NCBI RefSeq assembly: GCF_002483225.1
Contig: NZ_DLHL01000063.1
Location: forward strand, 1-42,677
Source of the DNA: Gemmatimonas sp. UBA7669
GTDB lineage: Bacteria; Gemmatimonadota; Gemmatimonadetes; Gemmatimonadales; Gemmatimonadaceae
DNA length: 42,677 nt
Direction of reading: 5' to 3'
Shown: one piece after another, positions 14,177 to 22,709 of the stretch
Position numbering within the stretch: position 1 is the first letter of the stretch
Layout of the letters: the number at the start of each line of letters is the position of its first letter
The notes under the pieces: generated by a model
What the model was told of the DNA's origin: nothing
Seen by the model: the letters and a program-made list of their open reading frames with translations, nothing else
Database searches by the model: none
Made by a program: the position numbers and the translations under genes

Positions 14177-16642
14177 ATGCTGAAACGCGTGTCCCAAAAA
14201 CTGGTGCAGTGGGTGCTGCCGGCCGCGGCGGTCCTTGGTGCTTTCCTGGGAAGCCCGAGGACCCTTGAGGCGCAGGACGCGAGTGGACGATGTGCCACCG
14301 CCGATTCCGTGGTGGTGCGTGGCAATGTGCGGGTGGAAGCGTCGCGCATTCGGACCGAAGCCGGCATCACACCGGGTATGCAGCTCAGCTTTCCGCCGCT
14401 GCAGCGCGCCATCAAGGCGCTCTATCAGTTGGGCGAATTTGACGACGTTCAGATTCTTTGCGATCTGGAGACGGTGCCGGAGCGCGTGCTCACGGTCATC
14501 CAGGTGCGCGAGCGTGCGATTCTGGGCGATCTCAAGGTCACCGGGCCTTCGGCGTTGTCCGAGCGCTCCGTGTCGGACAAGATCGATCTTCTCATCGGCC
14601 GTCCCATTGATCCGCTGCAAGTCGCGCGTGCGCGCGCGCGCATTGACTCCACCTACGAAGCGGCGGGTTATTATCTCGCCGAGGTGAAGATCGATTCCAC
14701 CGTCATGGACGACGGGCGCATTGCGCTGACGTACACGGTGGATGAGGGACGGCGCCTGGCCATCTCCGGCATCGACATCGTCGGCAATGACGCGGTGAAG
14801 GAGAAGGTTGTCGTGGGCGCCATGAAGACCAAGCCCGAGGGCTTCTGGTTCTTCCGCAAGGGTGAGTACGACGACGACAAGTACGTGGGCGATCTGGGCG
14901 AGCGCATTCCGCAGCTGTATGCGCGGCTCGGTCATGTGGACATGCGCATCACGCAGGACACACTCATTGTCGATCGTGAGCTCGGCAAGGGACTCGTCCG
15001 CATTGGGGTGGATGAGGGGCCCAAGTTCCGCGTGGGCAGCTTTGAGATCGCGGGCAACCGCCGGTTTCCCACCGATGCCCTGCGTCGTTTTTATCCCTTT
15101 GATGGGCAGGACCCCTCGCTCAGTCAGCGTCTCAAGGGGCTCATTCGCCGCCAGCCGGCAGCGCCTGAAGGCATCTTCGATCAGGCCAAGTGGGATGAGT
15201 CCATCGAGAAGCTGAACAACGAGTACCGCAACAACGGCTATCTGTATGCGCAGGTGCGGCCGGTGGTGGAGCGTCGCTATGAGGGGGCCGATTCGGTACC
15301 CACGGTGAACCTCCGCTGGGAAATCGACGAGCGGAATCCCGCCATCGTGAACCGCATCGAGATCATCGGCAACGACTACACGGCGGATGACTGCATTCGC
15401 CGACAGATCTTCCTGGTGCCCGGCGGCCCGTTCAATCAGGCGGCGCTGATTCGCAGCTACCAGAGCATCGGCAACATGAATTTCTTCGAGCAGCCGATGC
15501 CGTTCCCCGACTATCGCCCCATCAATGATCAGGGCGACGTGGACATTGTCTTCCGTGTGAAGGAGAAGCGCACGGGCAGCATCAACTTCGGCGCCAGCAT
15601 GGGCCAGGGTGGCGTGGGCTTCGGCGGCTTCATCGGGCTCGAGCAGCCCAACCTGTTTGGCCTCTGCAAGTCGGGTCGCCTCAACTGGCAGTACGGCCGC
15701 TTCTTCAACGACTTCACGGCCACGTACACCGACCCCGCGCTGCGTGGCACCCGTCTGTCGGGCGCCCTCAGCGCCTATCGCACGCAGTCGCGCTTCATCG
15801 TCGGCAACCTGGGCCAGAACATCCGCACGGGTGGCCAGTTCCGCCTCGGCCTGCCGGTGCCCTGGTCGCTGTTCTCGAGCCTCGGTATTTCGTACAACGG
15901 TGAATCCGCCACGTTCACCTCGGGTACCATTCAGGGGAGCTGCTCGCGCAACTGCTTCCGCTCGAACCTGGGTCTCGAGTACACGTCGGATACGCGCGTG
16001 GACCTGCCGTTTGCCACGGAGGGCTCCATGAAGATGATCTCCACCGACTTCAGCGGCGGCCCGCTGGGGGGGACGGTCAACTTCCAGCGTGTCACTACGG
16101 AAATGCGGGCCTACTCGCTGCTGGGGCAGCTTGGTGGCGGCAACCCGGGCTCGCAGCCGATCAAGTTCACCATGGGCCTGACTGCCCGCGCTGGGGCCCT
16201 GTTCGGCAACTCGGGTCCGTTCTTCTTCCAGCAGCAGTTCGCCGTGGGTGGCGTGATGTTCGGTCAGCAGCTGCGTGGCTACCCGGAGTTCTCGATCACT
16301 CCGGGGGGCTTCAATCCGAATACGGACCAGTTCCGCTCGGACCCGGCCTCGTTCGGCAACGCCTTCATGACGATGACGGGGGAGATCGGCCTCCGCTTCA
16401 ACCAGATGTTCTACGCGAACATCTTCGCCGACGCCGGCAACAACTGGGCCTCGGCCCGTCAGATCAACCCCACCCGCCTCTTCCGTTCTGCCGGATTCGG
16501 GGTATCTACCGTTACGCCCCTCGGTCCTCTGGGACTCGACATGGCGTACGGCTTCGATCGCACGACGGTGGACGTGCTGACGGGACGGATCCGCAAGGAC
16601 CCCCGCTGGCAGTTCCACTTCCGGCTCGGTCAGCTCTTCTAA
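14177..16642 (+). CDS. bamA: Outer-membrane protein assembly factor BamA
   Basis: BamA is the Omp85 barrel that folds outer-membrane proteins. The 821-residue product has a signal peptide (MLKRVSQKLVQWVLPAAAVLGAF..., ending near LEAQ), then POTRA repeats over ~35-430 (VVVRGNVRVEASRIRTEAG; AISGIDIVGNDAVKE; FRVGSFEIAGNRRFP; NRIEIIGNDYTADD). The 16-strand barrel starts near RTGSINFGASMGQGG. The loop-6 motif appears as LRGY (GQQLRGYPEFS) and the protein ends in Phe (FRLGQLF), the outer-membrane beta-signal. ATG 14177 gives the signal peptide; the frame opens 18 codons earlier without sense. It heads an outer-membrane block with skp and the lpx genes. Confidence 0.95.
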   Translation: MLKRVSQKLVQWVLPAAAVLGAFLGSPRTLEAQDASGRCATADSVVVRGNVRVEASRIRTEAGITPGMQLSFPPLQRAIKALYQLGEFDDVQILCDLETVPERVLTVIQVRERAILGDLKVTGPSALSERSVSDKIDLLIGRPIDPLQVARARARIDSTYEAAGYYLAEVKIDSTVMDDGRIALTYTVDEGRRLAISGIDIVGNDAVKEKVVVGAMKTKPEGFWFFRKGEYDDDKYVGDLGERIPQLYARLGHVDMRITQDTLIVDRELGKGLVRIGVDEGPKFRVGSFEIAGNRRFPTDALRRFYPFDGQDPSLSQRLKGLIRRQPAAPEGIFDQAKWDESIEKLNNEYRNNGYLYAQVRPVVERRYEGADSVPTVNLRWEIDERNPAIVNRIEIIGNDYTADDCIRRQIFLVPGGPFNQAALIRSYQSIGNMNFFEQPMPFPDYRPINDQGDVDIVFRVKEKRTGSINFGASMGQGGVGFGGFIGLEQPNLFGLCKSGRLNWQYGRFFNDFTATYTDPALRGTRLSGALSAYRTQSRFIVGNLGQNIRTGGQFRLGLPVPWSLFSSLGISYNGESATFTSGTIQGSCSRNCFRSNLGLEYTSDTRVDLPFATEGSMKMISTDFSGGPLGGTVNFQRVTTEMRAYSLLGQLGGGNPGSQPIKFTMGLTARAGALFGNSGPFFFQQQFAVGGVMFGQQLRGYPEFSITPGGFNPNTDQFRSDPASFGNAFMTMTGEIGLRFNQMFYANIFADAGNNWASARQINPTRLFRSAGFGVSTVTPLGPLGLDMAYGFDRTTVDVLTGRIRKDPRWQFHFRLGQLF

Positions 16643-16657
16643 ACCAGGACTTTTCTC

Positions 16658-17266
16658 ATGCGTCTCATCCCCGTACTTGGTGCGTGCGCCCTGCTGGCGG
16701 CGGTACCGTCGCTTTCGTCGGCTCAGGCCGCTCAGAAGTTCGCCTACGTGAATTCGCAGGCACTGCTGCAAAACGCCCCGGGTCGTGCCGAGGCGGAAGC
16801 GGCGTTCGAGAAGGACATGGTGGGCATCCGCACGCAGCTGTCCAAGCTGCAGGACTCGCTCAACACCATGCAGGAAGCCTTTGCCAAGGAGGAGGTTTCG
16901 CTCTCTCCCACGGCCAAGGAGGCGCGCCTGAAGACGCTGCGCGAGAAGGAAGCCGCGTGGCAGCAGCAGGCGCAGAAGCTGCAGGAGCGCGCGCAGGATC
17001 GTCAGGAAGAGCTCATGGCGCCCATCATGGAAGGGCTGCGCAAGGTGCTTGACGATGTGCGCCAGGAAGGCGGCTACTCGTTCATCTTCGATGTCACGGC
17101 GGGTGCGTTCATCGTCTCGGCCGACAAGAACCTCGACATCACGGATCGTGTGCTCAGCAAGCTGCGTCTGAGCGCGCCCAAGGCCACCGCGGCGCCGGCG
17201 GCCAAGCCGGCCGGTCCGACGTCGGCCCCGGCGGGTGTCACCACCAAGAAGCCGCCCACGACGTGA
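16658..17266 (+). CDS. skp: Periplasmic chaperone Skp/OmpH
   Basis: The 202-residue product has a signal peptide (MRLIPVLGACALLAAVPSLSSAQA). It then has the OmpH/Skp pattern: FAYVNSQALLQNAPG, a long charged coiled coil (~45-125), and the distal strand pair YSFIFDVTAGAFIVSADKNLDITDRVL. Skp holds unfolded outer-membrane proteins in the periplasm for BamA. An extra C-terminal tail rich in Ala/Pro/Lys/Thr (~175-202) is not in E. coli Skp. It follows bamA by 15 bases and its TGA overlaps the lpxD start (GTGA), the classic bamA-skp-lpxD-lpxA order. Confidence 0.9.
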   Translation: MRLIPVLGACALLAAVPSLSSAQAAQKFAYVNSQALLQNAPGRAEAEAAFEKDMVGIRTQLSKLQDSLNTMQEAFAKEEVSLSPTAKEARLKTLREKEAAWQQQAQKLQERAQDRQEELMAPIMEGLRKVLDDVRQEGGYSFIFDVTAGAFIVSADKNLDITDRVLSKLRLSAPKATAAPAAKPAGPTSAPAGVTTKKPPTT

Positions 17267-18342
17267 GTCCGGCGCCTGGTGGGTCAACCACCACCTGGCA
17301 GCAGAACGGCGGTGATGGGCAAGAGCCCATCACCGCCGCTGCCATTGCAGCACAGGTCGGTGGCGTGCTCATTGGCGATGGATCGGTGCTGGTGCAGGGC
17401 ATCGCGCCGCTTGATCGCGCGGGTGCACAGCATCTGAGTTTTCTGGCGCATCCCCGTTATGCGGCGTCGTTTGCCGACTCCGCAGCCGGCGTGGTGCTCG
17501 TCACCCCGGCCTACGCCGAGCAGCCGGGACGTCCGACCACGCGTATTGTGGTGGAGAAGCCCATCGACGCGCTGGTGGGCCTGCTCGCGCGCTTCCACCG
17601 CCGTGAGCCACGCGCCGAGGGCGTGCACGCCACGGCGGTTGTCGCGCCGTCGGCTCGCCTGGGTGCGGGTGTGACGCTCGACGCGCATGCCGTCGTGGGT
17701 GACGATGTGGTGCTGGGTGATGGCTGCTGGATTGGCGCGGGCGCTGTCGTGGGGGCGGGCAGTGTGCTCGGGCGCGACGTGCGGCTGTATCCGAACGCGG
17801 TCGTGTACCCCTTTACTGAACTCGGGGATCGCGTCGTGCTGCATGCCGGGGCGCAGGCGGGCCGCGAGGGCTTCGGTTTTGTGCCGCGACCCGATGGCGT
17901 AGCGCGGATTCCGCATATCGGGCGCTGTGTGCTGGAGCATGATGTGGAGCTTGGCGCCAACAGCTGCGTGGATCGCGGCAGTGTGGACGACACCATCATC
18001 GGGGCCGGCACCAAGATCGACAGTCTCGTGCATATCGCGCACAATGTGCGTGTGGGGCGGTTCTGCTTCTTCGCCTCGCAGGTGGGCGTGGCGGGATCGG
18101 CGCGCATTGGTGACGGCGTGCAGTTGGGCGGTCAGGTTGGAGTGGGCGGCCACCTTACCGTTGGCGCGCGCGCCCAGTTGGGCGGTCAGGCCGGTGTCAT
18201 TGGTGACGTACCAGCCGGCGAAACGTGGTCGGGTTATCCGGCACGTCCGCACAAGGAGCAGCTGCGTGCACAGGCTGCGCTGGCGCGACTGGTGAAGCTC
18301 ATTCGCCCACTCGAGCGCCTTGTGCGTGGAGACTCGGCATGA
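17263..18342 (+). CDS. lpxD: UDP-3-O-acylglucosamine N-acyltransferase LpxD
   Basis: LpxD adds the second acyl chain to UDP-3-O-acyl-GlcN in lipid A synthesis. The 359-residue product has the N-terminal uridine-binding domain (~20-110, including LSFLAHPRYAASFADSAAGVVLV). A long left-handed beta-helix of hexapeptide repeats (~115-315) and a C-terminal helix follow. The catalytic His is in HIAHNVRVG (His260, aligned with E. coli His239). It starts at GTG 17263 inside the skp stop. A short unusual N-extension (SPAPGGSTTTWQQNGGDGQE) precedes the domain, so a later start cannot be excluded. It is coupled to lpxC-fabZ by ATGA. Confidence 0.94.
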   Translation: MSPAPGGSTTTWQQNGGDGQEPITAAAIAAQVGGVLIGDGSVLVQGIAPLDRAGAQHLSFLAHPRYAASFADSAAGVVLVTPAYAEQPGRPTTRIVVEKPIDALVGLLARFHRREPRAEGVHATAVVAPSARLGAGVTLDAHAVVGDDVVLGDGCWIGAGAVVGAGSVLGRDVRLYPNAVVYPFTELGDRVVLHAGAQAGREGFGFVPRPDGVARIPHIGRCVLEHDVELGANSCVDRGSVDDTIIGAGTKIDSLVHIAHNVRVGRFCFFASQVGVAGSARIGDGVQLGGQVGVGGHLTVGARAQLGGQAGVIGDVPAGETWSGYPARPHKEQLRAQAALARLVKLIRPLERLVRGDSA

Positions 18343-19667
18343 TCGCATTGGCCGGAGAGGGAGCGACCTCCGCGCGTGGACCGCGCTCGTCGCTGCATGC
18401 GCCGCGGTACACCATTTCCCGCGACGTGCAGGTCGAGGGTATCGGTCTGCATCTGGGGCAACCCTGCCGCCTGACCTTCCGGCCGGCTGCGCCGGGCACG
18501 GGCATCGTGTTCCGCCGAGAAGACCTGCTGGATCGTCCGATCATTCCGGCCAGAGTGCAGATCGCAGTGGAGGCCGAACGCCGGACGCAGTTGGGCACAG
18601 GTGCCGCGGCGTTGCACACGGTCGAACATGTGCTCGCGGCCGTCGGTGGGCTTGGCCTCGACGACCTCGAGATTGCGATGGATGGTCCCGAGCCGCCCAT
18701 CATGGACGGCAGCGCGCGGCCATTTCTCGAGGCACTGCAGGCGGCGGAGCCCGTGGCGCACGGCGGCCGGCCCGAGTGGCTCGTGCTGCGCAAATCGATT
18801 CGCGTAGTGGATGGCGAATCGGTCTATGAGGCGCATCCGAGCATGGGCTTCGACCTTGCGGTCACCATTGATTTTCCGCATCCCCTCATCGGCGCCCAGC
18901 AGTGGGCGGGGCGCGTGACGCCCTCGACGTTTGCCGGGGAGCTTGCGGCCGCCCGCACGTTCGGCTTCATGCACGAAGTGGACGCGCTGCGGTCGAAGGG
19001 ATTGATTCAGGGGGCGTCCACGGCCAATGCCATCGTGCTTGATGGGCAGGGGCTGGTGGACACCAGTTTGCGTTGGTCCGACGAGTTTGCGCGCCACAAG
19101 GCGCTGGACTGCGTCGGCGATCTCGTGCTGGCGGGGGCCCGGTTGCGGGCTCGCGTCGTGGCCCACAAACCCAGTCATCGGGGCACGGTTGCCCTGGTTC
19201 GCGCCCTCGTGCAACACGCTGTCCCGGAGCCTGCCGTGTACACCGTCGAAGACATTCTGCAGGTGCTGCCGCACCGCTATCCCTTCCTGCTGGTCGATCG
19301 CATCCTCGATATCGAGGAAGGCAAGCGCATCGTCGGGCTCAAGAACGTCACGATCAACGAGCCGTTCTTCCAGGGGCACTTCCCGGGGCATCCCATCATG
19401 CCGGGCGTACTGATCATCGAGGCCATGGCGCAGGTGGGCGGCATGCTGCTCATGCGCACCATCGACGATCCGTCATCGAAGGTGGTGTACTTCATGTCCC
19501 TCGACAACGTGAAGTTCCGGCGGCCCGTCAAGCCTGGCGACCAGCTGCGTCTGGAGCTCGATGTGCTGCAGATGCGTGGCACCATGTGCAAGATGAAAGG
19601 CACGGCCTACGTCGACGGCCAGGTCGTCACCGAAGCGGAGATGGCGGCCATGGTCCGCGATCGATGA
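18339..19667 (+). CDS. lpxC-fabZ: Bifunctional LpxC deacetylase / FabZ dehydratase
   Basis: The 442-residue product is a fusion. Residues ~20-295 are LpxC, the zinc deacetylase that commits UDP-acyl-GlcNAc to lipid A, with His97 in TVEH, His253 and Asp257 in HKALD as zinc ligands, and His280 in PSHRG as the general acid/base region. Residues ~300-442 are FabZ, the (3R)-hydroxyacyl-ACP dehydratase. It has LPHRYPFLLVDR, His347 in HFPGHPIMPG and Glu361 in IEAMAQ, 14 residues apart as in the FabZ/FabA active site. Such fusions are known in Bacteroidetes and relatives. Joining the two ties use of hydroxyacyl-ACP for lipid A to its use for phospholipid. Start ATG 18339 overlaps lpxD by 4 bases. Confidence 0.96.
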   Translation: MIALAGEGATSARGPRSSLHAPRYTISRDVQVEGIGLHLGQPCRLTFRPAAPGTGIVFRREDLLDRPIIPARVQIAVEAERRTQLGTGAAALHTVEHVLAAVGGLGLDDLEIAMDGPEPPIMDGSARPFLEALQAAEPVAHGGRPEWLVLRKSIRVVDGESVYEAHPSMGFDLAVTIDFPHPLIGAQQWAGRVTPSTFAGELAAARTFGFMHEVDALRSKGLIQGASTANAIVLDGQGLVDTSLRWSDEFARHKALDCVGDLVLAGARLRARVVAHKPSHRGTVALVRALVQHAVPEPAVYTVEDILQVLPHRYPFLLVDRILDIEEGKRIVGLKNVTINEPFFQGHFPGHPIMPGVLIIEAMAQVGGMLLMRTIDDPSSKVVYFMSLDNVKFRRPVKPGDQLRLELDVLQMRGTMCKMKGTAYVDGQVVTEAEMAAMVRDR

Positions 19668-20476
19668 ACGCCGAGACTCTCGCGTCTACCACCACGACAT
19701 CATCCGTGCGCATCCATCCGTCGGCGCTCATCGATCCGTCGGCCGAGATCGGTCAGGACGTGGAAATCGGTCCTTGGGTGATCGTCGGTCCCCAGTGCAC
19801 CGTGGGGGACGGGTCACGCATTGCGGCGCGCGCCACGCTCGAGCGCAACGTGCGCCTCGGTCAGCGCGTGCAGGTGGGCATCGGGGCCATCCTCGGTGGT
19901 GATCCCCAGGACCTCAAGTACCGCGGTGAAGAGACCTGGGTGGAGATTGGAGACGACACGGCTATCCGTGAGTACGCCACGGTCAACCGGGGCACGTCGC
20001 ACTCCGTCACCACGCGCGTGGGCAAGCACTGCTTCCTCATGAGCTACGTGCACCTCGCGCACGACTGTCATGTGGGCGACCATGTCATCATCTCGAATGG
20101 CACGCAGCTCGCGGGCCATGTGATGGTGGAGGATCGCGCCACGATCTCCGGTCTCTGCGCCGTGCATCAGTTTGCCCGCGTGGGCAAGCATGCGTTCATC
20201 GGGGGCTGCTCGCGCGTGTCGCAGGATGTGCCGCCCTATGTGCGTGCGGTGGGCAATCCCATCAAGCTCTTTGGGCTCAACTCGGTGGGCCTGCAGCGCA
20301 GCGGCTTCGACGACGCGGTGGTGCGTGAGCTCAAGCGCGCGTATCGCTTCTGCTTCCGCTCCGACCTCAACCTGTCGCAGGGCGTTGAGCGCGCGCGCGC
20401 GGAGATGACGATGATTCCCGAAGTCGAACACTTCCTGGGATTCATCGAAGCGAGCCAGCGCGGCGTGGGGTTCTGA
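19664..20476 (+). CDS. lpxA: UDP-GlcNAc acyltransferase LpxA
   Basis: LpxA performs the first lipid A step, acylating UDP-GlcNAc (or its 3-amino analogue). The 270-residue product is a left-handed beta-helix with IHPSALIDPSAEIG at its start. The LpxA-specific ILGGDPQDLKYRGEETWVEI follows, then the catalytic His in VHLAHDCHVG (His133, aligned with E. coli His125). The C-terminal helical part ends FIEASQRGVGF. ATG 19664 overlaps the fabZ stop (ATGA). The frame is open well upstream as a shadow of lpxC-fabZ. Whether it prefers UDP-GlcNAc or UDP-GlcNAc3N cannot be read from the sequence by eye; the oxidoreductase next door makes the question relevant. Confidence 0.95.
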   Translation: MNAETLASTTTTSSVRIHPSALIDPSAEIGQDVEIGPWVIVGPQCTVGDGSRIAARATLERNVRLGQRVQVGIGAILGGDPQDLKYRGEETWVEIGDDTAIREYATVNRGTSHSVTTRVGKHCFLMSYVHLAHDCHVGDHVIISNGTQLAGHVMVEDRATISGLCAVHQFARVGKHAFIGGCSRVSQDVPPYVRAVGNPIKLFGLNSVGLQRSGFDDAVVRELKRAYRFCFRSDLNLSQGVERARAEMTMIPEVEHFLGFIEASQRGVGF

Positions 20477-20494
20477 GCCAATCATGAGCGCCTC

Positions 20495-21571
20495 ATGAGC
20501 AGCACCCCGGCGGTGGATCTGCAGCGATTCAGTGGACCGAGTGCCCCGCGTGTTGGTGTGGTGGGCGCCGGTGGCCTCGGCATTCATCACGTCCGCATTC
20601 TGCGCGATCTGTGCGGTGATCGGTTTGTCGGCTTTGTCGACGAGAACCCGGCGCGCGCGGCGCAGGTGTCCGAACAGCACGGGGTTCCGGCGCTGCCATC
20701 GCTGGAGGCCCTGCTCGAGCAGGCCGACGCGGTCTCCATCGTGGTGCCCACCACGGCGCATCATGCCGTGACCTCGGCAGCCCTGCGAAAGGGGCGTCAC
20801 GTATTTGTCGAGAAGCCATTCACCGTCACCCTGGCCGAGGCGGACGAGTTGCTGGCGCTGGCGCATGCGGCGGGTGTGGTGCTGCAGGTCGGGCATGTCG
20901 AGCGCTTCAATCGGGCGGTGCGTGCGGCCATGCCGTACGTGGACGGACCGCGCTTCATCGAGAGCGACCGTCTCGCACCGTTCAATCCGCGTGGGTCGGA
21001 TGTGGCGGTGGTGCTCGATCTCATGATCCACGATCTCGATCTCGTGCACACGCTCGTGGGCACGCGGGTGGTGGATGTGCAGGCCATGGGCATTCCGGTC
21101 CTCACGCCGCAAGTGGACATTGCGAACGCGCGACTCACGTTTGCGAATGGCGCCGTGGCCAACATCACGGCCAGCCGAGTTTCGCGTGAGCGACTGCGCA
21201 AGCTGCGCATCTTTCAGCGCAGCGGCTATCTCTCGCTCGATCTGGCCGCCGGCACGGGTGAGTTCTTCCGTCTGCGCGGCGATTTCGATCCGCGCCTCCT
21301 GGCCCGTGCGCCCCGTGCGCTTGAAGAGTTCGTGGAGCGCGTCGAACTCAACGCGCCCGACGGTGAACCGCTGGGGCTCGAACTGGCGCAGTTCATTGGC
21401 GCCATCATGGGACAGAACCCGGTGGCGGTGACGGGTGAGGAAGGCCGCGAGGCGCTCGAGGCGGCGCTTCGCATTGTGTCGGCCATCGAACAGGCGCATG
21501 CCGCCATGGGCGAGCACGCCCATCGTGACGGTCTGCCCGACGGACCGCCTGACGGACCACCGCGTGCGTGA
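20495..21571 (+). CDS. Gfo/Idh/MocA oxidoreductase in the lipid A cluster
   Basis: The 358-residue product is an NAD(P)-dependent sugar oxidoreductase: Rossmann motif GVVGAGGLGIHHVRIL (near 17-33), EKPF (near residue 107), the linker GHVERFN, and VLDLMIHDLDLV with the conserved catalytic-region Asp/His. It lies between lpxA and lpxB. The same family includes GnnA, which oxidises UDP-GlcNAc so that GnnB can make UDP-GlcNAc3N for amide-linked lipid A; no gnnB-type aminotransferase is in this window. That slot often holds lpxI in other bacteria. The specific substrate is unknown. I chose ATG 20495; an ATG at 20484 opens only a 3-codon frame. Its end overlaps the lpxB start by 8 bases. Confidence 0.85.
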   Translation: MSSTPAVDLQRFSGPSAPRVGVVGAGGLGIHHVRILRDLCGDRFVGFVDENPARAAQVSEQHGVPALPSLEALLEQADAVSIVVPTTAHHAVTSAALRKGRHVFVEKPFTVTLAEADELLALAHAAGVVLQVGHVERFNRAVRAAMPYVDGPRFIESDRLAPFNPRGSDVAVVLDLMIHDLDLVHTLVGTRVVDVQAMGIPVLTPQVDIANARLTFANGAVANITASRVSRERLRKLRIFQRSGYLSLDLAAGTGEFFRLRGDFDPRLLARAPRALEEFVERVELNAPDGEPLGLELAQFIGAIMGQNPVAVTGEEGREALEAALRIVSAIEQAHAAMGEHAHRDGLPDGPPDGPPRA

Positions 21572-22709
21572 CGTGCTGTTTGTCGTCGGTGAGGCGTCCG
21601 GCGACCTGCATGCGGGCAAGGTGGTGGAAGCGCTGCACGCGTCCTGGGATGCGGATGGCGTACCGGCGTCGTCGCGCGCGCGGCTGCGTGGTGTGGGCGG
21701 GCAGCACATGGCGCGGGCTGGCGTGGACATCATCGAACCCGTCGAGCATCTCGCCGTGATGGGGTTCGTGGAAGTGCTGCAGCATGTGCCCAAACATTGG
21801 GCGCTGCTGCGTCGTCTCAAGCGCGACATGGCGAGTGGTCGCGTGGGGTTGGTGGTGCTGCTGGACTATCCCGGCTTCAATCTCAAGGCGGCGGCGGCGG
21901 CGAAGGCGGCGGGCATTCCGGTGCTGTACTACATCACGCCGCAGGTATGGGCCTGGGGCGCCGATCGTTTGCCGCGCATTGCGCAGGTCGTCACCAGGGC
22001 GGCGTGCATTCTCCCGTTTGAGGAAGCGCTGCTGCGTCAGCATGGCGTGGATGCCACGTTTGTCGGCCATCCGCTGCTTGATCGCGCGCAGCACTTGCCA
22101 TCACGCGAGGAGGCCTGCGCGCAACTGGGCCTCGATCCGGCGCGGCCGGTGCTGGCGGTGTTTCCCGGCAGTCGGCGCGCGGAGATCGCTCGCCATCTCG
22201 CGCCGTTCGTTGAGGCGGCGCAGGCGGTGCAAGCGCAGCGTGCCGACGTGCAGGTCATCGTGGGCGTAGCGCCCACGGTCTCGATTGATCAGGCGCAGTG
22301 TCCGTTCCCCCTCGTATCGGGGCAGGGCTTCGTGGTGCAGCGTGCCGCCACGGCGGGCTTGCTGAAGAGCGGCACCAACACGCTCGAAGCGGCGGTCGCC
22401 GGTCTGCCGCACGTGATTGGCTACATGACCAACCCGCTCACCTATCGCATTGCGCGGCGGGTGGTGAAGATCCCGCACATCGGCCTCGTCAACGTGGTGG
22501 CCAAGCGCGAAGTCTCGAAGGAGTTTGTACAGCAGGATTTTGTACCGGCGCAGGTGGCGTCCGCGTTGTTGCCGCTGCTGGACGTGCAGAGCGCCGCGCA
22601 TCGCAACGCACTCGAGGGTTTGACGGCGGTTCGTGATTCGCTGGGGTCCCCCGGCGCTTCCGCTCGTGTGGCGGCCATGCTGCGGCAGCTGCTGGAGCCC
22701 GCGACATGA
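21564..22709 (+). CDS. lpxB: Lipid A disaccharide synthase LpxB
   Basis: LpxB joins UDP-2,3-diacyl-GlcN and lipid X into the lipid A disaccharide at the inner membrane face. From GTG 21564 the product is 381 residues, matching E. coli LpxB (382), and begins RDVLFVVGEASGDLHAG, the family N-terminal signature. Other blocks are GVGGQHMARAG, YYITPQVWAWG, FVGHPLLD, FPGSRRAEI, and the C-terminal SGTNTLEAAVAGLPHVIGYMTN. GTG 21573 is an alternative; the open frame upstream of 21564 is a shadow of the oxidoreductase gene. It is coupled to the acyltransferase gene by ATGA. Confidence 0.93.
   Translation: MRDVLFVVGEASGDLHAGKVVEALHASWDADGVPASSRARLRGVGGQHMARAGVDIIEPVEHLAVMGFVEVLQHVPKHWALLRRLKRDMASGRVGLVVLLDYPGFNLKAAAAAKAAGIPVLYYITPQVWAWGADRLPRIAQVVTRAACILPFEEALLRQHGVDATFVGHPLLDRAQHLPSREEACAQLGLDPARPVLAVFPGSRRAEIARHLAPFVEAAQAVQAQRADVQVIVGVAPTVSIDQAQCPFPLVSGQGFVVQRAATAGLLKSGTNTLEAAVAGLPHVIGYMTNPLTYRIARRVVKIPHIGLVNVVAKREVSKEFVQQDFVPAQVASALLPLLDVQSAAHRNALEGLTAVRDSLGSPGASARVAAMLRQLLEPAT

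Noticed and set aside
14162..17287. A 1041-residue open frame on the minus strand across bamA and skp
   Set aside because: It is antisense to two clear genes, with Arg/His/Ala-rich sequence typical of a GC-rich shadow frame and no recognisable domain.
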